Position numbers and translations under genes: made by a program. Shown in pieces: positions 16,966-25,436 of a stretch of DNA of 64,000 nucleotides (its first letter is position 1; each line of letters starts with the position of its first letter). The stretch lies in assembly GCA_040506775.1 (NCBI GenBank), contig JBEVWC010000003.1, forward strand, positions 240,007 through 304,006, read 5' to 3'. Source of the DNA: Thiodiazotropha sp040506775 (GTDB taxonomy: Bacteria > Pseudomonadota > Gammaproteobacteria > Chromatiales > Chromatiaceae). Under the pieces are notes generated by a model. That model made no database searches. It saw only the letters and a list, made by a program, of their open reading frames with translations, and had not been told where the DNA came from.

Positions 16966-17697
16966 TTGAGAGTCCCGCGCATCCACACCCTGCAGCCCCT
17001 GTCACCGGGACGCTCCCTGACTCTGGACGAACTGTCTGCACACCATGTACGCCAGGTACTCAGGTTACGTGCGGGCGACCCGGTACGGCTCTTCACCCCC
17101 GAGGGCGAGGAGTTTGCCGCCCAGCTCACCCTGGTCAGCAAGCAGGCGGTTCAGGCCGATCTTGGTGAACAGCTTCGCCATGAACCCGCTCCCGCACTTG
17201 GAATCCACCTGATGATCGGCATCTCCCGGGGGGAGCGCATGGATTTTGCCCTGCAGAAGGCGACCGAACTGGGTGTCACCCGTATCACCCCGCTGCTGAC
17301 CCAGCGTTGTGTCGTGAAGCTGGATGAGAAAAAGCGCAGCAGCCGTATGGATCACTGGTACAAGGTGGTGATCAATGCCTGTGAACAGTCGGGACGCTGC
17401 CGGGTACCCCAACTCGATGAGCCGCGGGAGTTGTCCGTGGCCCTGGGGGAAGCGCTGCCCGGACACGCCCTGCTGCTCGACCATCGCAGCGAAAAAACCC
17501 TGGCTGATCTGAGCCCTCCGAATTGCTCGGTGTCGCTTCTGATCGGTCCCGAGGGAGGACTCGCCCCGGAAGAGCGGGAGCAGGCCCTGGGGCAGGGATT
17601 TCAGGGGGTTCGACTGGGTCCCCGGGTGTTGCGCACGGAAACCGCACCGCTGGCCGCAATTGCTGCGATTCAGACCCTGTGGGGGGATTTCAATTAG
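16966..17697 (+). CDS. rsmE: 16S rRNA (uracil1498-N3)-methyltransferase RsmE
   Basis: 243 residues, a SPOUT methyltransferase that methylates U1498 of 16S rRNA. An N-terminal PUA-like domain starts LRVPRIHTLQPL and includes HHVRQVLRLRAGD. The C-terminal knot carries the SAM-binding segments LLIGPEGGLAPEE and LGPRVLRTETAPLAA. The N-terminus expected from relatives (M-R-V-P-R) points to TTG at 16966 as start codon. It is probably cotranscribed with the rsx genes. Confidence 0.94.
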   Translation: MRVPRIHTLQPLSPGRSLTLDELSAHHVRQVLRLRAGDPVRLFTPEGEEFAAQLTLVSKQAVQADLGEQLRHEPAPALGIHLMIGISRGERMDFALQKATELGVTRITPLLTQRCVVKLDEKKRSSRMDHWYKVVINACEQSGRCRVPQLDEPRELSVALGEALPGHALLLDHRSEKTLADLSPPNCSVSLLIGPEGGLAPEEREQALGQGFQGVRLGPRVLRTETAPLAAIAAIQTLWGDFN

Positions 17698-17745
17698 GTG
17701 TGTATTCCTATCGAACTACTTCACGCTTCCAAGTTTTTCTTTCGA

Positions 17746-18333
17746 TTATCTTCTTCTTTTTACAAAGCCTAGCATTCCGAGCAAGCCGCTAAAAAACAAT
17801 AAGCCCGCCGCAGGAACAGGAACAGGACGAATACTTAAATTGTCCATCGCAAACACAACAGAATCTATATCCACATAGGTCAAATCATCGAACGCTGAAG
17901 AGAAGAAAAAGGTTTCAAAATCATTAACTCCTCCAATACTGTCAAAAATTCCATCAGTAACAAAAGATTGCGTATTGGAACTACCATCTGAGTGATAGCC
18001 TGTAAACGTTACCGTGGTTGGTTGTATAAACAAATAGCTATATTCGGACAAATCAACTGATTCAAGAGTGAAGAGACCTGAATCTGCCATTGCAATTCGC
18101 ATCTCCCCTCCATAGAGTAGCTTGATGAGTCCTGATGAAGTGTTTGAAGCTGAACCCGGAACCTGTGTACCGTAGTGGGCGAATAAACCGGTAAATGCCA
18201 CCCCGTTTTCCAGATATTCCGTTTCCATTCTTCCCCCTCCAACAAATGGAGGAGAATCAAATGTTATCGTTGCCGCTTGCACACCTGTCGTAATCAGCAT
18301 TAAGAACGTAACTAAGCCAAGTTTGATATTCAT
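17746..18333 (-). CDS. PEP-CTERM-type sorted exported protein
   Basis: 195 residues. It has a signal peptide (LGLVTFLMLITTGVQA, cleavage near residue 20) and a mature beta-rich region with no catalytic motif I recognise. The C-terminus is tripartite: PVPVPAAGLLFF, a hydrophobic helix, then KRRR. This is the PEP-CTERM/VPxP sorting signal, processed by exosortase and linked to exopolysaccharide-producing bacteria. The exosortase must be elsewhere. The coding region is visibly AT-richer than its neighbours, suggesting transfer or a distinct expression class. It is convergent with rsmE. Confidence 0.85.
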   Translation of the reverse strand: MNIKLGLVTFLMLITTGVQAATITFDSPPFVGGGRMETEYLENGVAFTGLFAHYGTQVPGSASNTSSGLIKLLYGGEMRIAMADSGLFTLESVDLSEYSYLFIQPTTVTFTGYHSDGSSNTQSFVTDGIFDSIGGVNDFETFFFSSAFDDLTYVDIDSVVFAMDNLSIRPVPVPAAGLLFFSGLLGMLGFVKRRR

Positions 18334-18421
18334 TCCTTCACCATAAAATTAACTTAAGTAAGACAATAAATCCTTGAAACAACAATTCCGAATAGGGACT
18401 AAATTCAATGTGTCCTTGTTC

Positions 18422-18443
18422 ACTTATGACTATTGCCATAAGT
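18422..18443 (-). promoter_or_regulatory. Operator-like dyad upstream of the PEP-CTERM gene
   Basis: ACTTATG and CATAAGT, 7-bp inverted arms separated by 8 bp (ACTATTGC), lie about 90 bp upstream of the start. On the minus strand a TTGACT sequence overlaps the dyad edge. The spacing fits a dimeric regulator site. No sigma-54 consensus was found. Confidence 0.3.
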
Positions 18444-18924
18444 CAATTCTATAAAAACAGTGTTTTATTGCATAGATTAGAAAATGAATAAAATTCTCAG
18501 AACAGACCAAAAGATGAGCAAAAAAATGCAAGTCCCCCCTGATTCATGACTTATCGATCCCTCAGATATCGAACGAGTCAATCAACGCCTCCTACCGCCA
18601 CGCCGTTGCTTCATGCGATTCGGTCCCACGTGAATCAGGATCCCCTCAAAACGCGGATATCCAGGGTGGCGCGCGCTTCATGCCTTTCCACGCCACTGAT
18701 GACGACCCCCCGGCAGTCTCCTCCGGTGAGGATGTCACGTGAGAGTTTCAGATCACGGGCCGCGATGTGTTATGCAAAGAGTGCCGTTAGACTCTCTTAG
18801 GTGGTTTTTTTGTGCAAGCCACGAACGGATGGGGCGGTCAATGCCCAGACCCTGTTTGACAAGCAGTCCACCCATTGCAAGGGACTGAGTATGAAAGCCC
18901 AACGGTGAAAGGCCAGGCGGGGAT

Positions 18925-18960
18925 CAACCTGACGAAGCCCGAAACAGCATCGTCAGGTTG
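18925..18960 (-). terminator. Inverted repeat after the cold-shock gene
   Basis: CAACCTGACGA and TCGTCAGGTTG form a perfect 11-bp stem with a 14-nt loop, starting 8 bp beyond the csp stop on the minus strand. No U-run follows, so termination is only suggested by position. Confidence 0.4.
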
Positions 18961-18968
18961 TCATCGCA

Positions 18969-19178
18969 TCACAGAGGCGTGACGTTATCCGCCTGAGGGC
19001 CTTTCTGGCCTGCGACCTCGGTGAACTCGACCTTCTGACCCTCTTCCAGAGAGCGATGGCCACTGCCCGCGATGGAGCGAAAATGGACGAACAGGTCTTT
19101 GCCGTTTTCCCGAGCGATGAAGCCATAACCCTTGGCGCTGTCGAACCACTTCACGGTTCCGGTTTGTCTATCTGACAT
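18969..19178 (-). CDS. Cold-shock protein, CspA family
   Basis: 69 residues, a single cold-shock OB-fold that binds single-stranded RNA or DNA and acts as an RNA chaperone. RNP1 is KGYGFIA and RNP2 is LFVHF; the start GTVKWFDSAKGYGFI is diagnostic. A leader of about 200 bp separates it from the next gene upstream and could be a long 5' UTR, as is common for csp genes. An inverted repeat follows the stop codon. Confidence 0.95.
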   Translation of the reverse strand: MSDRQTGTVKWFDSAKGYGFIARENGKDLFVHFRSIAGSGHRSLEEGQKVEFTEVAGQKGPQADNVTPL

Positions 19179-19392
19179 CTGTATTTACCTAGATTTAAAT
19201 GGAATGAGATCGCTGACATTCAGTGCCAACGCACAACGCGAACCGTGCAGACATGCTATGGGTTTGATTCAGATGTACCGAAGGGAACAATGAAGATAAC
19301 GCGAATATAGATGAGGGCTGAGGTCGTGCTGTAAGCAACACACTACACCCTAAAAGGGGAAGAAACAAGATCTAAATGTGGCTATCCACCAC

Positions 19393-20640
19393 TCAGCTGT
19401 CGTTGAGGTGGGCAATCACACCCTTGTAGACGATCGCAGACACATCCCGGATCACCTTGCTGCGGGAGCGAATCCAGGTGGTGTAGTTCTTGGCGCTGTT
19501 CTGCTTTTCGATGACCCCGATCAGGATGTAGGGATAACGTTTGCCATCCGAGCCCTTCACACTGAGGATACCCATATCACCGCACAGGCGCGCGGTACTG
19601 CCGGTTTTGTTATACACCTTGGTGTCCTTGGGCACTTCCGGCACACCGGTGTAGAGCCGGTCGGATCCCGGCAGGGCCATCAGCCGTTTGATTTCATCCG
19701 CCCCCGCGATTTCCTGGTTCCAGAGGGCATACAGGAACCGGCTGTAGTCGTGGACCGAGGCCCGGTTCCGATAGGTTTTGCCGTTTGCCGGGATATACTC
19801 GACCAGCAGAGTATCCTGAAAGATCTCGGGATAGTGTTTTTTGAGCAGTTTCTCCACCGTCTGGGGCCCGCCCACCTGGCGGATCACCCAGTTGGTCGAG
19901 GCGTTGTTGGAGTGCTGGATCATGCGCTGCATGTGGCGACGGCTTTTCGGTCCGTAGACCAGCTTGCCCTCTTTGACCTTTTCGAAAAACGCGGCGGCAA
20001 TGAAGGGTTTGACCAGACTGGCGGCCTGGAACTGAACGTCCTCATTGATTGTGACCAGTTTCTGACCGGTGGTGAAATCGTAAACCGACCAGCCAGTGCG
20101 TTCATCACTGGCGAGTTTGCCCGTCCGGCGCAGTTCATCGATATAGGCCTCGACGGCCTGCTCCAGGGCATTGACCTTGCTGGCGGGGGTAACAGGCTTG
20201 TCAGGACTGGAGAGAGTGACGATCTTCTCCGGTTGACTGCGGGTGGCGATCTTCTCCGGTTGGCTGCGGGTTACGATTTTTTCCGCTCGTGACGATGCCT
20301 GAACAGCCGTCCAGTTACATGCCTGAACCGCGCTAACCGCATCTAGGCCCTTCTTTTTCAACAGTGCAGAATGGGATTTGACCACCCGGGCGGTGCTGGC
20401 TGAATCACCGTTGCGGCGGTATATCAAGCCATACAGGTTATCCTGGGAAACCACCACCAGGTTCTTTTCAAAACTCCGGCCAAGTACCCGCATGACCCGG
20501 GTACGGTAATCCTGGACGGCGCTCAGGTTCGCCGACCAGACATAAGATACGTCGAATCCTTCACCGGCCAGCAGAGGAGCGGGATTCAACAGACTGAAAC
20601 AGGCGGACAGCAGTGCACAGACGAGCGCTTGACTTTTCAT
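19393..20640 (-). CDS. Exported class A beta-lactamase-like serine hydrolase
   Basis: 415 residues. A signal peptide (residues 1-25, ending LLAGEG) is followed by an N-terminal region of about 90 residues. Then comes a linker with three near-identical 9-residue units (EKIVTRSQP, EKIATRSQP, EKIVTLSSP). The catalytic domain holds the three serine-hydrolase motifs in order: SLVK (Ser nucleophile and Lys), SNN, and KTG in YNKTGST. The fold is that of class A beta-lactamases and low-molecular-weight PBPs, so the role could be peptidoglycan processing or drug hydrolysis. No clear Glu166 motif was identified, so true beta-lactamase activity is doubtful. Confidence 0.85.
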   Translation of the reverse strand: MKSQALVCALLSACFSLLNPAPLLAGEGFDVSYVWSANLSAVQDYRTRVMRVLGRSFEKNLVVVSQDNLYGLIYRRNGDSASTARVVKSHSALLKKKGLDAVSAVQACNWTAVQASSRAEKIVTRSQPEKIATRSQPEKIVTLSSPDKPVTPASKVNALEQAVEAYIDELRRTGKLASDERTGWSVYDFTTGQKLVTINEDVQFQAASLVKPFIAAAFFEKVKEGKLVYGPKSRRHMQRMIQHSNNASTNWVIRQVGGPQTVEKLLKKHYPEIFQDTLLVEYIPANGKTYRNRASVHDYSRFLYALWNQEIAGADEIKRLMALPGSDRLYTGVPEVPKDTKVYNKTGSTARLCGDMGILSVKGSDGKRYPYILIGVIEKQNSAKNYTTWIRSRSKVIRDVSAIVYKGVIAHLNDS

Positions 20641-21026
20641 CGTGATTAACGGTTATTTAAGCAATATTTCAGTATCTTAATGACCAATTCTATAGTGAAT
20701 GCTTAATATCGGACAAGCTGAAAATTCGGCTCTCGCACAAATAAAACGAAATGCACCGTTTTCTGCACTGCATCAGTCCGGCATCACTCCCTGCGACACC
20801 TCTGGCGACGGCATAAACAAACCGGTGTCATGCTCAATTCATCGGCAGATTTGGTAAAAATTTTATGTTTTTCAGCACCTCGCATATTGGCGCTGTGAAC
20901 GGTGACTGGTTATGATCGTTTCATGGGAATGGTCGCGCATACCCCTCAGGGGTCAAATCGGATATGCATGATCCCGGCCTCCCGCAACTCGGAACCGTTG
21001 TTACGCCTGGAGCGGAAGCGCAAACA
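20641..21026. other. Divergent promoter region
   Basis: 386 bp between the start of the serine hydrolase (minus) and the DUF4124/pilin-like gene (plus). Bases 20650-20720 are AT-rich. No gene and no strong palindrome seen. Confidence 0.45.
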
Positions 21027-21647
21027 GTGAAAATTCAAATCAACAAGCTTTTGACCGGATTGCTGCTCACGGCAGTCACTGCCGCATGCTTCGTCGGGCC
21101 CGCGTGGGCCGGCAAATTCTACAAATGCTTCAACGAGGATGGTGAACTGGTCTATCAGCAGGTCGCCTGTGACTCGGATGTCAAACAGGAAACCGTGCAT
21201 GTCTTTACCGCCCCGGATCAGCGTTCCCGACCGGGCAGCCCGTTGATGGGCGACTCGGAATACATTGCAGAAGGCGTGGAGCCGGCCACTGCGGACCCCC
21301 TGCGATTCCAGGCCAGCCTGAGCAACGTCATGGCACAACTCAGTCCGATCAAAGTGGCGGTACAGCAATACTATGTGATGAACGGAGCCTGGCCGGCACA
21401 GCCCGGGGACATGGGTTTCAACCAGGATAACCTCAAGAGCAGTGACATCAACGAAGTGATGATGGGTGATCAGGGCGCAATCATGGTCTGGCTGAGCGAG
21501 CGTTTCGGCCAGGAAAAGAGACTCGTGATGGCGCCGCGCATGGTTATGGACGGGACCAGCATGGAGTGGCAGTGCATGGCTAATTTTCCAACCAGTGCCC
21601 TGTCCATAGGTGGCGTTCCTCTATGCCAATCCCGGGCCAGCCGCTAG
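21027..21647 (+). CDS. Exported DUF4124 plus pilin-like protein
   Basis: 206 residues from GTG 21027, which has GGAAG 9 bp upstream and begins a good signal peptide (KLLTGLLLTAVTAACFVGPAWA). An in-frame ATG at 20964 would bury that signal. The mature N-terminus FYKCFNEDGELVYQQVAC is a DUF4124-type Cys-flanked motif. The C-terminal half (SPIKVAVQQYYVMNGAWP) resembles the globular part of type IV pilins, as in PilA proteins with a conserved late Cys pair (WQCMANF, PLCQS). It may be a periplasmic accessory of pili; function unknown. Confidence 0.65.
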   Translation: MKIQINKLLTGLLLTAVTAACFVGPAWAGKFYKCFNEDGELVYQQVACDSDVKQETVHVFTAPDQRSRPGSPLMGDSEYIAEGVEPATADPLRFQASLSNVMAQLSPIKVAVQQYYVMNGAWPAQPGDMGFNQDNLKSSDINEVMMGDQGAIMVWLSERFGQEKRLVMAPRMVMDGTSMEWQCMANFPTSALSIGGVPLCQSRASR

Positions 21648-21899
21648 TGTAGTGTCCTATACTAGGGCCTGTTCATACTTATCCAATATGCCCAGCCGGG
21701 GCTGATATCGCGCCTCGCCCGGGTTATCCCGCTGTTCACTTTCAGTGATGGTGCAAGACTCAGATTGGTCATGCCCGTCAATCAACAGGTGACGTTTTCA
21801 CACAGGGTCAAACCCTGGCAAACACTCCATCAAAAAATGGACAAACCGTTTGATGCAGCCCGAAAATAAAATCACACAAGCGTCTCCGGCACGGACAAC

Positions 21900-23148
21900 A
21901 TGCGTCTGACCATCGTCGTGCTGCTGGGTGGACTTTCCGTTCTGCTGATCGGATATGGTCTGTTGGGTACTCTGCTGGGTGTACGGGCTACCATTGAGCA
22001 GCTCAGCAATGTGCAGACCGGCCTGGTGATGATGGGGTATTACCTCGGTTACATCATCGGTACCGTCAGCGGCCCGGGGATCATTCAGCGCGTCGGGCAT
22101 ATTCGCGGCTCTGGGTGCCGCGACAACCCTGCTGTTCGGACTGCTCACCGGCGCCGCTTGGTGGTTTCCCCTGAGGGTGCTCAGCGGAGCCGCCATGGTG
22201 GGCCTCTACATGGTGGTGGAAAGCTGGCTCAACGAAAAAACACCGGCCTCGTCCCGGGGCCGGGTTTTCGCCATCTACATGATCACCACCCTGCTTGCCC
22301 TGGCCAGTGGCCAGTTCCTGCTGCTGATTTATGACCCGGCCAGCCTTGCACCCTTTGCCCTTGCCACCGTGCTGGTCGTTCTTGCGATCATTCCCATTGC
22401 GGTGACCCGGGTTGCGGAACCGTCCATCGACACCCATCCCCATCTTCCGCTTCTGCAACTATTCCGACTTTCACCTCTTGGGGTAGCAGGGGTGGTGATC
22501 GCGGGAATGGTCAATGGCGCATTCTGGGGCATGACCCCGGTTTTCGGCGCACGTCTTGATATGACCGCCGGGGACATCGCGGGCCTGATGAGTGCAACCA
22601 TTGTTGGCGGCGCCCTGCTGCAACTACCCATCGGCCACTTATCGGATCGACACGACCGGCGTCGGGTATTGATCCTGGTCTGCCTCGCGGCAGCACTCAC
22701 CGCCCTGGCCGCCGGCCTGACAGTACAGGCGCAATGGCCGGGGTTGAACCTGATCGCCTTTGTCTATGGTGGCCTGATGTTTTCCGTGTATGCGATCAGT
22801 GTGGCGCACACCAATGATCACCTGCAACCCGGTCAGGTACTGGGCGCAACCCGGGGACTCCTGCTGCTGTATGGACTCGGTGCGCTGGCCGGCCCGTCGG
22901 CAGGCGGCTGGATCATGGACCGCTACGCAGCGGTGGGCCTGCCCTACTTCTCCGCCATCATGCTGCTTCTGCTGGTCTGTTACGGACTCTATCGCATGAC
23001 TCAACGCAACTCGCCACCCATCGAGGAACAGGCCGAGTTCGTGCCCCTGGCGCGAACCAGCCCGATTGTAATCGAGATGCATCCGCTGCTGGATGGCGAG
23101 TCGACAGGGGAAGATTCCACTCACCCTGAACCGCGAGATGTTTCTTGA
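21900..23148 (+). pseudogene. MFS transporter (YcaD-like) with frameshift
   Basis: An inner-membrane major-facilitator protein of the YcaD-like group, split between two frames. Frame one runs from ATG 21900 (MRLTIVVLLGG, LLGTLLGVRA) to about 22100 (QRVGHIR). The rest of the protein continues in the next frame (AALGAATTLLFGLL, VESWLNE) to the stop at 23148. Related proteins read GHIRxFAAL here. An 8-bp loss between two ATTCGCG repeats would explain the shift and would restore a 418-residue protein. It is either a real recent pseudogene or a sequence error. The downstream part alone lacks the first helices. Confidence 0.8.
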
Positions 23149-23267
23149 AAAGCGGCTGCAGGGACGCCACACTGACGTGGTTCAGGGTCAGAAGACACTG
23201 ATCTGACAGGCCCCAAGCGTTCAGGATTGGATTCAACCCTTGAGTCAGCCCGGCAAGCGGAGTTGCC

Positions 23268-24296
23268 GTGACGACCATGAACAACAGGACGTTCAACATG
23301 CCCCATATCATCTTAACTTTTACCTACCTGTCGATTCTCAGCGGGTTGTTGACCAGCTGCGGTGATGGAAATGGCAACGCCAGCACGCTCACGCCCAAGA
23401 TCTACACCGACCGTATCAGCCTGCAACGCTATGATTACGATCACAACGGCATTTACGAAGGGTTATCCGAGTACTTCTACGACGGTACCGGCAGACTGGT
23501 TGAAAATCGTTATACCTACACGGACGACGACTCGCCCGATTCCGACTATCTGTCCACTTATCATGACTACATCCACACTTATCACTACAACAGTGACGGT
23601 CTCCTGGACCTGATCACCCGAACCGACAGCAGTGGCGGGGGTAAAAATTACACGCGTTACACCTACAATGACGATGGCACCATCGCCCAATCCGACTATG
23701 TCGTGGAAAGCGACGATCTGGGCGTCACTTTCAGTAATCAATATCGACTGGAGTATGCAGACCGGAGGTTGACGCGTTACGTATCGTCCCTTACCGATAC
23801 GCTGGGTGGCGGGACTGAAACGGTGCTGATCTATGATCCGGCTGGGCGCGTCGAATCCATGAGAATCATCCCCTCGGACGGTCGCTACGAGGGGTCCGCA
23901 AGTTTCACCTACCAGTCCAACAACCGACCGGCAACCGCCTCATTTGCGCCGCCCACCCCACCACGACTTGGCTATATGTATCACAGCTTCACCTACAATG
24001 AAGCCGATCAGCTGGCGATGTATGAGGAATCCATCGTACCGGATGGGGATGGAGGCTATTACAATTGGACTTACACATACGATGACGACTCGAGACTGAT
24101 CGAATCGGTACTGGATCATGATCTGGATGGCCAGATTGAAACCGTGGTGCAGACCGAATGGGAACACGACGCCTGTGTTGCTGTGATTTTCTGGGATGCA
24201 TGGCAGGTAACCTCCATGAAAGCCGTTGCGGATTCGCCCTACCTCCCCAATACGGGTTATGCCTATCTGCCAGTCTGCGGTACTGGAGAATTCTAG
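23268..24296 (+). CDS. Lipoprotein with YD/RHS-like repeats
   Basis: 342 residues. A lipoprotein signal peptide ends in the lipobox LLTSC (Cys near residue 31), so it is membrane-anchored in the envelope. The mature part is rich in Tyr, Asp and Gly with repeated YxYDxxGRLxE-type units (YDYDHNGIYEG, FYDGTGRLVE, YHYNSDGLLD, YTYNDDGTIA, IYDPAGRVES, YTYDDDSRLIE). These are the short beta-hairpins seen in RHS/YD-repeat shells and carbohydrate-binding surface proteins. GTG 23268 has GGAG just upstream; ATG 23277 is an alternative. No toxin domain follows. Confidence 0.75.
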   Translation: MTTMNNRTFNMPHIILTFTYLSILSGLLTSCGDGNGNASTLTPKIYTDRISLQRYDYDHNGIYEGLSEYFYDGTGRLVENRYTYTDDDSPDSDYLSTYHDYIHTYHYNSDGLLDLITRTDSSGGGKNYTRYTYNDDGTIAQSDYVVESDDLGVTFSNQYRLEYADRRLTRYVSSLTDTLGGGTETVLIYDPAGRVESMRIIPSDGRYEGSASFTYQSNNRPATASFAPPTPPRLGYMYHSFTYNEADQLAMYEESIVPDGDGGYYNWTYTYDDDSRLIESVLDHDLDGQIETVVQTEWEHDACVAVIFWDAWQVTSMKAVADSPYLPNTGYAYLPVCGTGEF

Positions 24297-24803
24297 CCAG
24301 ACACCCTCCCGGTCCCGCGCAAAGTGAGGTGACACATCTTCCACTCGTTCGCCAGTTCCCATGTTCCGAATGGAAAACACTGACCAGGAGTGGCCCAGTC
24401 ACCCCAAGCCGGGACAATGCCCGGTGTCCCAGGCAGACATTCCCACGCGGAGTCCGGGTACAGGCCGGACTGGTATGGCTGAGTCATCCGGACATCGGCA
24501 ACCCCTATCCCCTCAGGTCTGGCGACATTCCGGCATCCTCGCCGCACCTGTCACCCAACCGGCTTGCAGCCGATGATTGCCTGAAGCGCATCGGGATGGC
24601 AGTATTGTCGGTGGACGCGCCGGAATGGGAACCGGCCTTTGCGAAGACCGGACAGCGCAGCGACAGGCCTGGTATATCGTCCTCAAACTACGGATTTAAA
24701 ATCACCCGCATTCTCCGATCGGTTTTCCCCTGCGCCGACCGATCGTGGTACTGGAGCGTTTTGAATACTGTCAACTTCCAACCGGTCGGATAGGGGTATC
24801 CTC
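24297..24803. other. Spacer upstream of sdhCAB
   Basis: 507 bp with no supported gene. It contains a degraded REP-like fragment near 24443-24465 (GACATTCCCACGCGG). The final 100 bp must hold the sdhCAB promoter; none was identified with confidence. Confidence 0.45.
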
Positions 24804-25436
24804 GTGACTGCCTCGATTCAGAATCCGCACTTCCTGATGCGCCGGCTGCACTCCCTGCTGGGGCTTTTGCCCGTGGGCGGGTTCCTCGCCTTCCATCTGT
24901 GGGAGAACTCCCAATCCCGTTTCGGTGCCGAGCACTACAACGAACATGTGGTGGGCTGGCTGCAGAGTCTCAACTATCTGGTGGTGATGGAGATCTTCGT
25001 CATCACCCTGCCGCTGCTGTTTCATGCCGGCTATGGTCTGCTGATCCTGCGCGACGGCAGCCGGGACTGGAACCGCTTCCCCTGGCTGCATCACCGGTTC
25101 TATTTCCTGCAACGCATTTCCGGAGTGGCGATCCTGCTGTTCCTGCTGTTCCACGTAGGCTGGACCCGTCTGTATGGCCTGTATGATCCGACGGTGAGAC
25201 TGGACCTGTATGGACACATGCAGCAGCTGTTGAGCGTACCCTGGATCTTCGTGGTGTACCTGCTGGGCCTGCTGTTATCGGTGTTTCACCTCAGTAACGG
25301 CCTCTGGACCATGGCCATCTCCTGGGGCATGACCACCAGCGTGGCGGCACAGCGCCTGTGGTTTTACGCCTGCTGCGGAATCTTCCTGTTGCTCAGTGCC
25401 ATGGGCATTCATGGCATGCTGGGGTTTGTATTATGA
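24804..25436 (+). CDS. sdhC: Succinate dehydrogenase / fumarate reductase cytochrome b subunit (B-type)
   Basis: 210 residues, the diheme cytochrome b membrane anchor of a B-type (Bacillus/epsilonproteobacterial-like) succinate:quinone oxidoreductase. There are five hydrophobic helices, with conserved His in RRLHSLLG, AFHLWEN, LLFHAGYG, LLFHVGW and SVFHLSNGLW; several of these should be axial ligands for the two hemes. GTG 24804 is preceded by AGGGG. The stop overlaps the sdhA start (ATGA). One anchor protein replaces the two (SdhC+SdhD) usual in gammaproteobacteria. Confidence 0.9.
   Translation: MTASIQNPHFLMRRLHSLLGLLPVGGFLAFHLWENSQSRFGAEHYNEHVVGWLQSLNYLVVMEIFVITLPLLFHAGYGLLILRDGSRDWNRFPWLHHRFYFLQRISGVAILLFLLFHVGWTRLYGLYDPTVRLDLYGHMQQLLSVPWIFVVYLLGLLLSVFHLSNGLWTMAISWGMTTSVAAQRLWFYACCGIFLLLSAMGIHGMLGFVL

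Larger units (their letters stand above)
18334..18968. other. Non-coding spacer, AT-rich then GC-rich
   Basis: 635 bp between the divergent PEP-CTERM gene start and the end of the cold-shock gene. Bases 18334-18540 are AT-rich and hold the PEP-CTERM promoter region with a dyad at 18422-18443. Bases 18546-18920 are GC-richer; the short open frames there resemble no protein I know and have no ribosome-binding site. An 11-bp inverted repeat at 18925-18960 follows the cold-shock gene. Confidence 0.5.

Noticed and set aside
18546..18800. 84-codon frame before the cold-shock gene
   Set aside because: Ser/Arg-rich translation without a start signal; likely chance.
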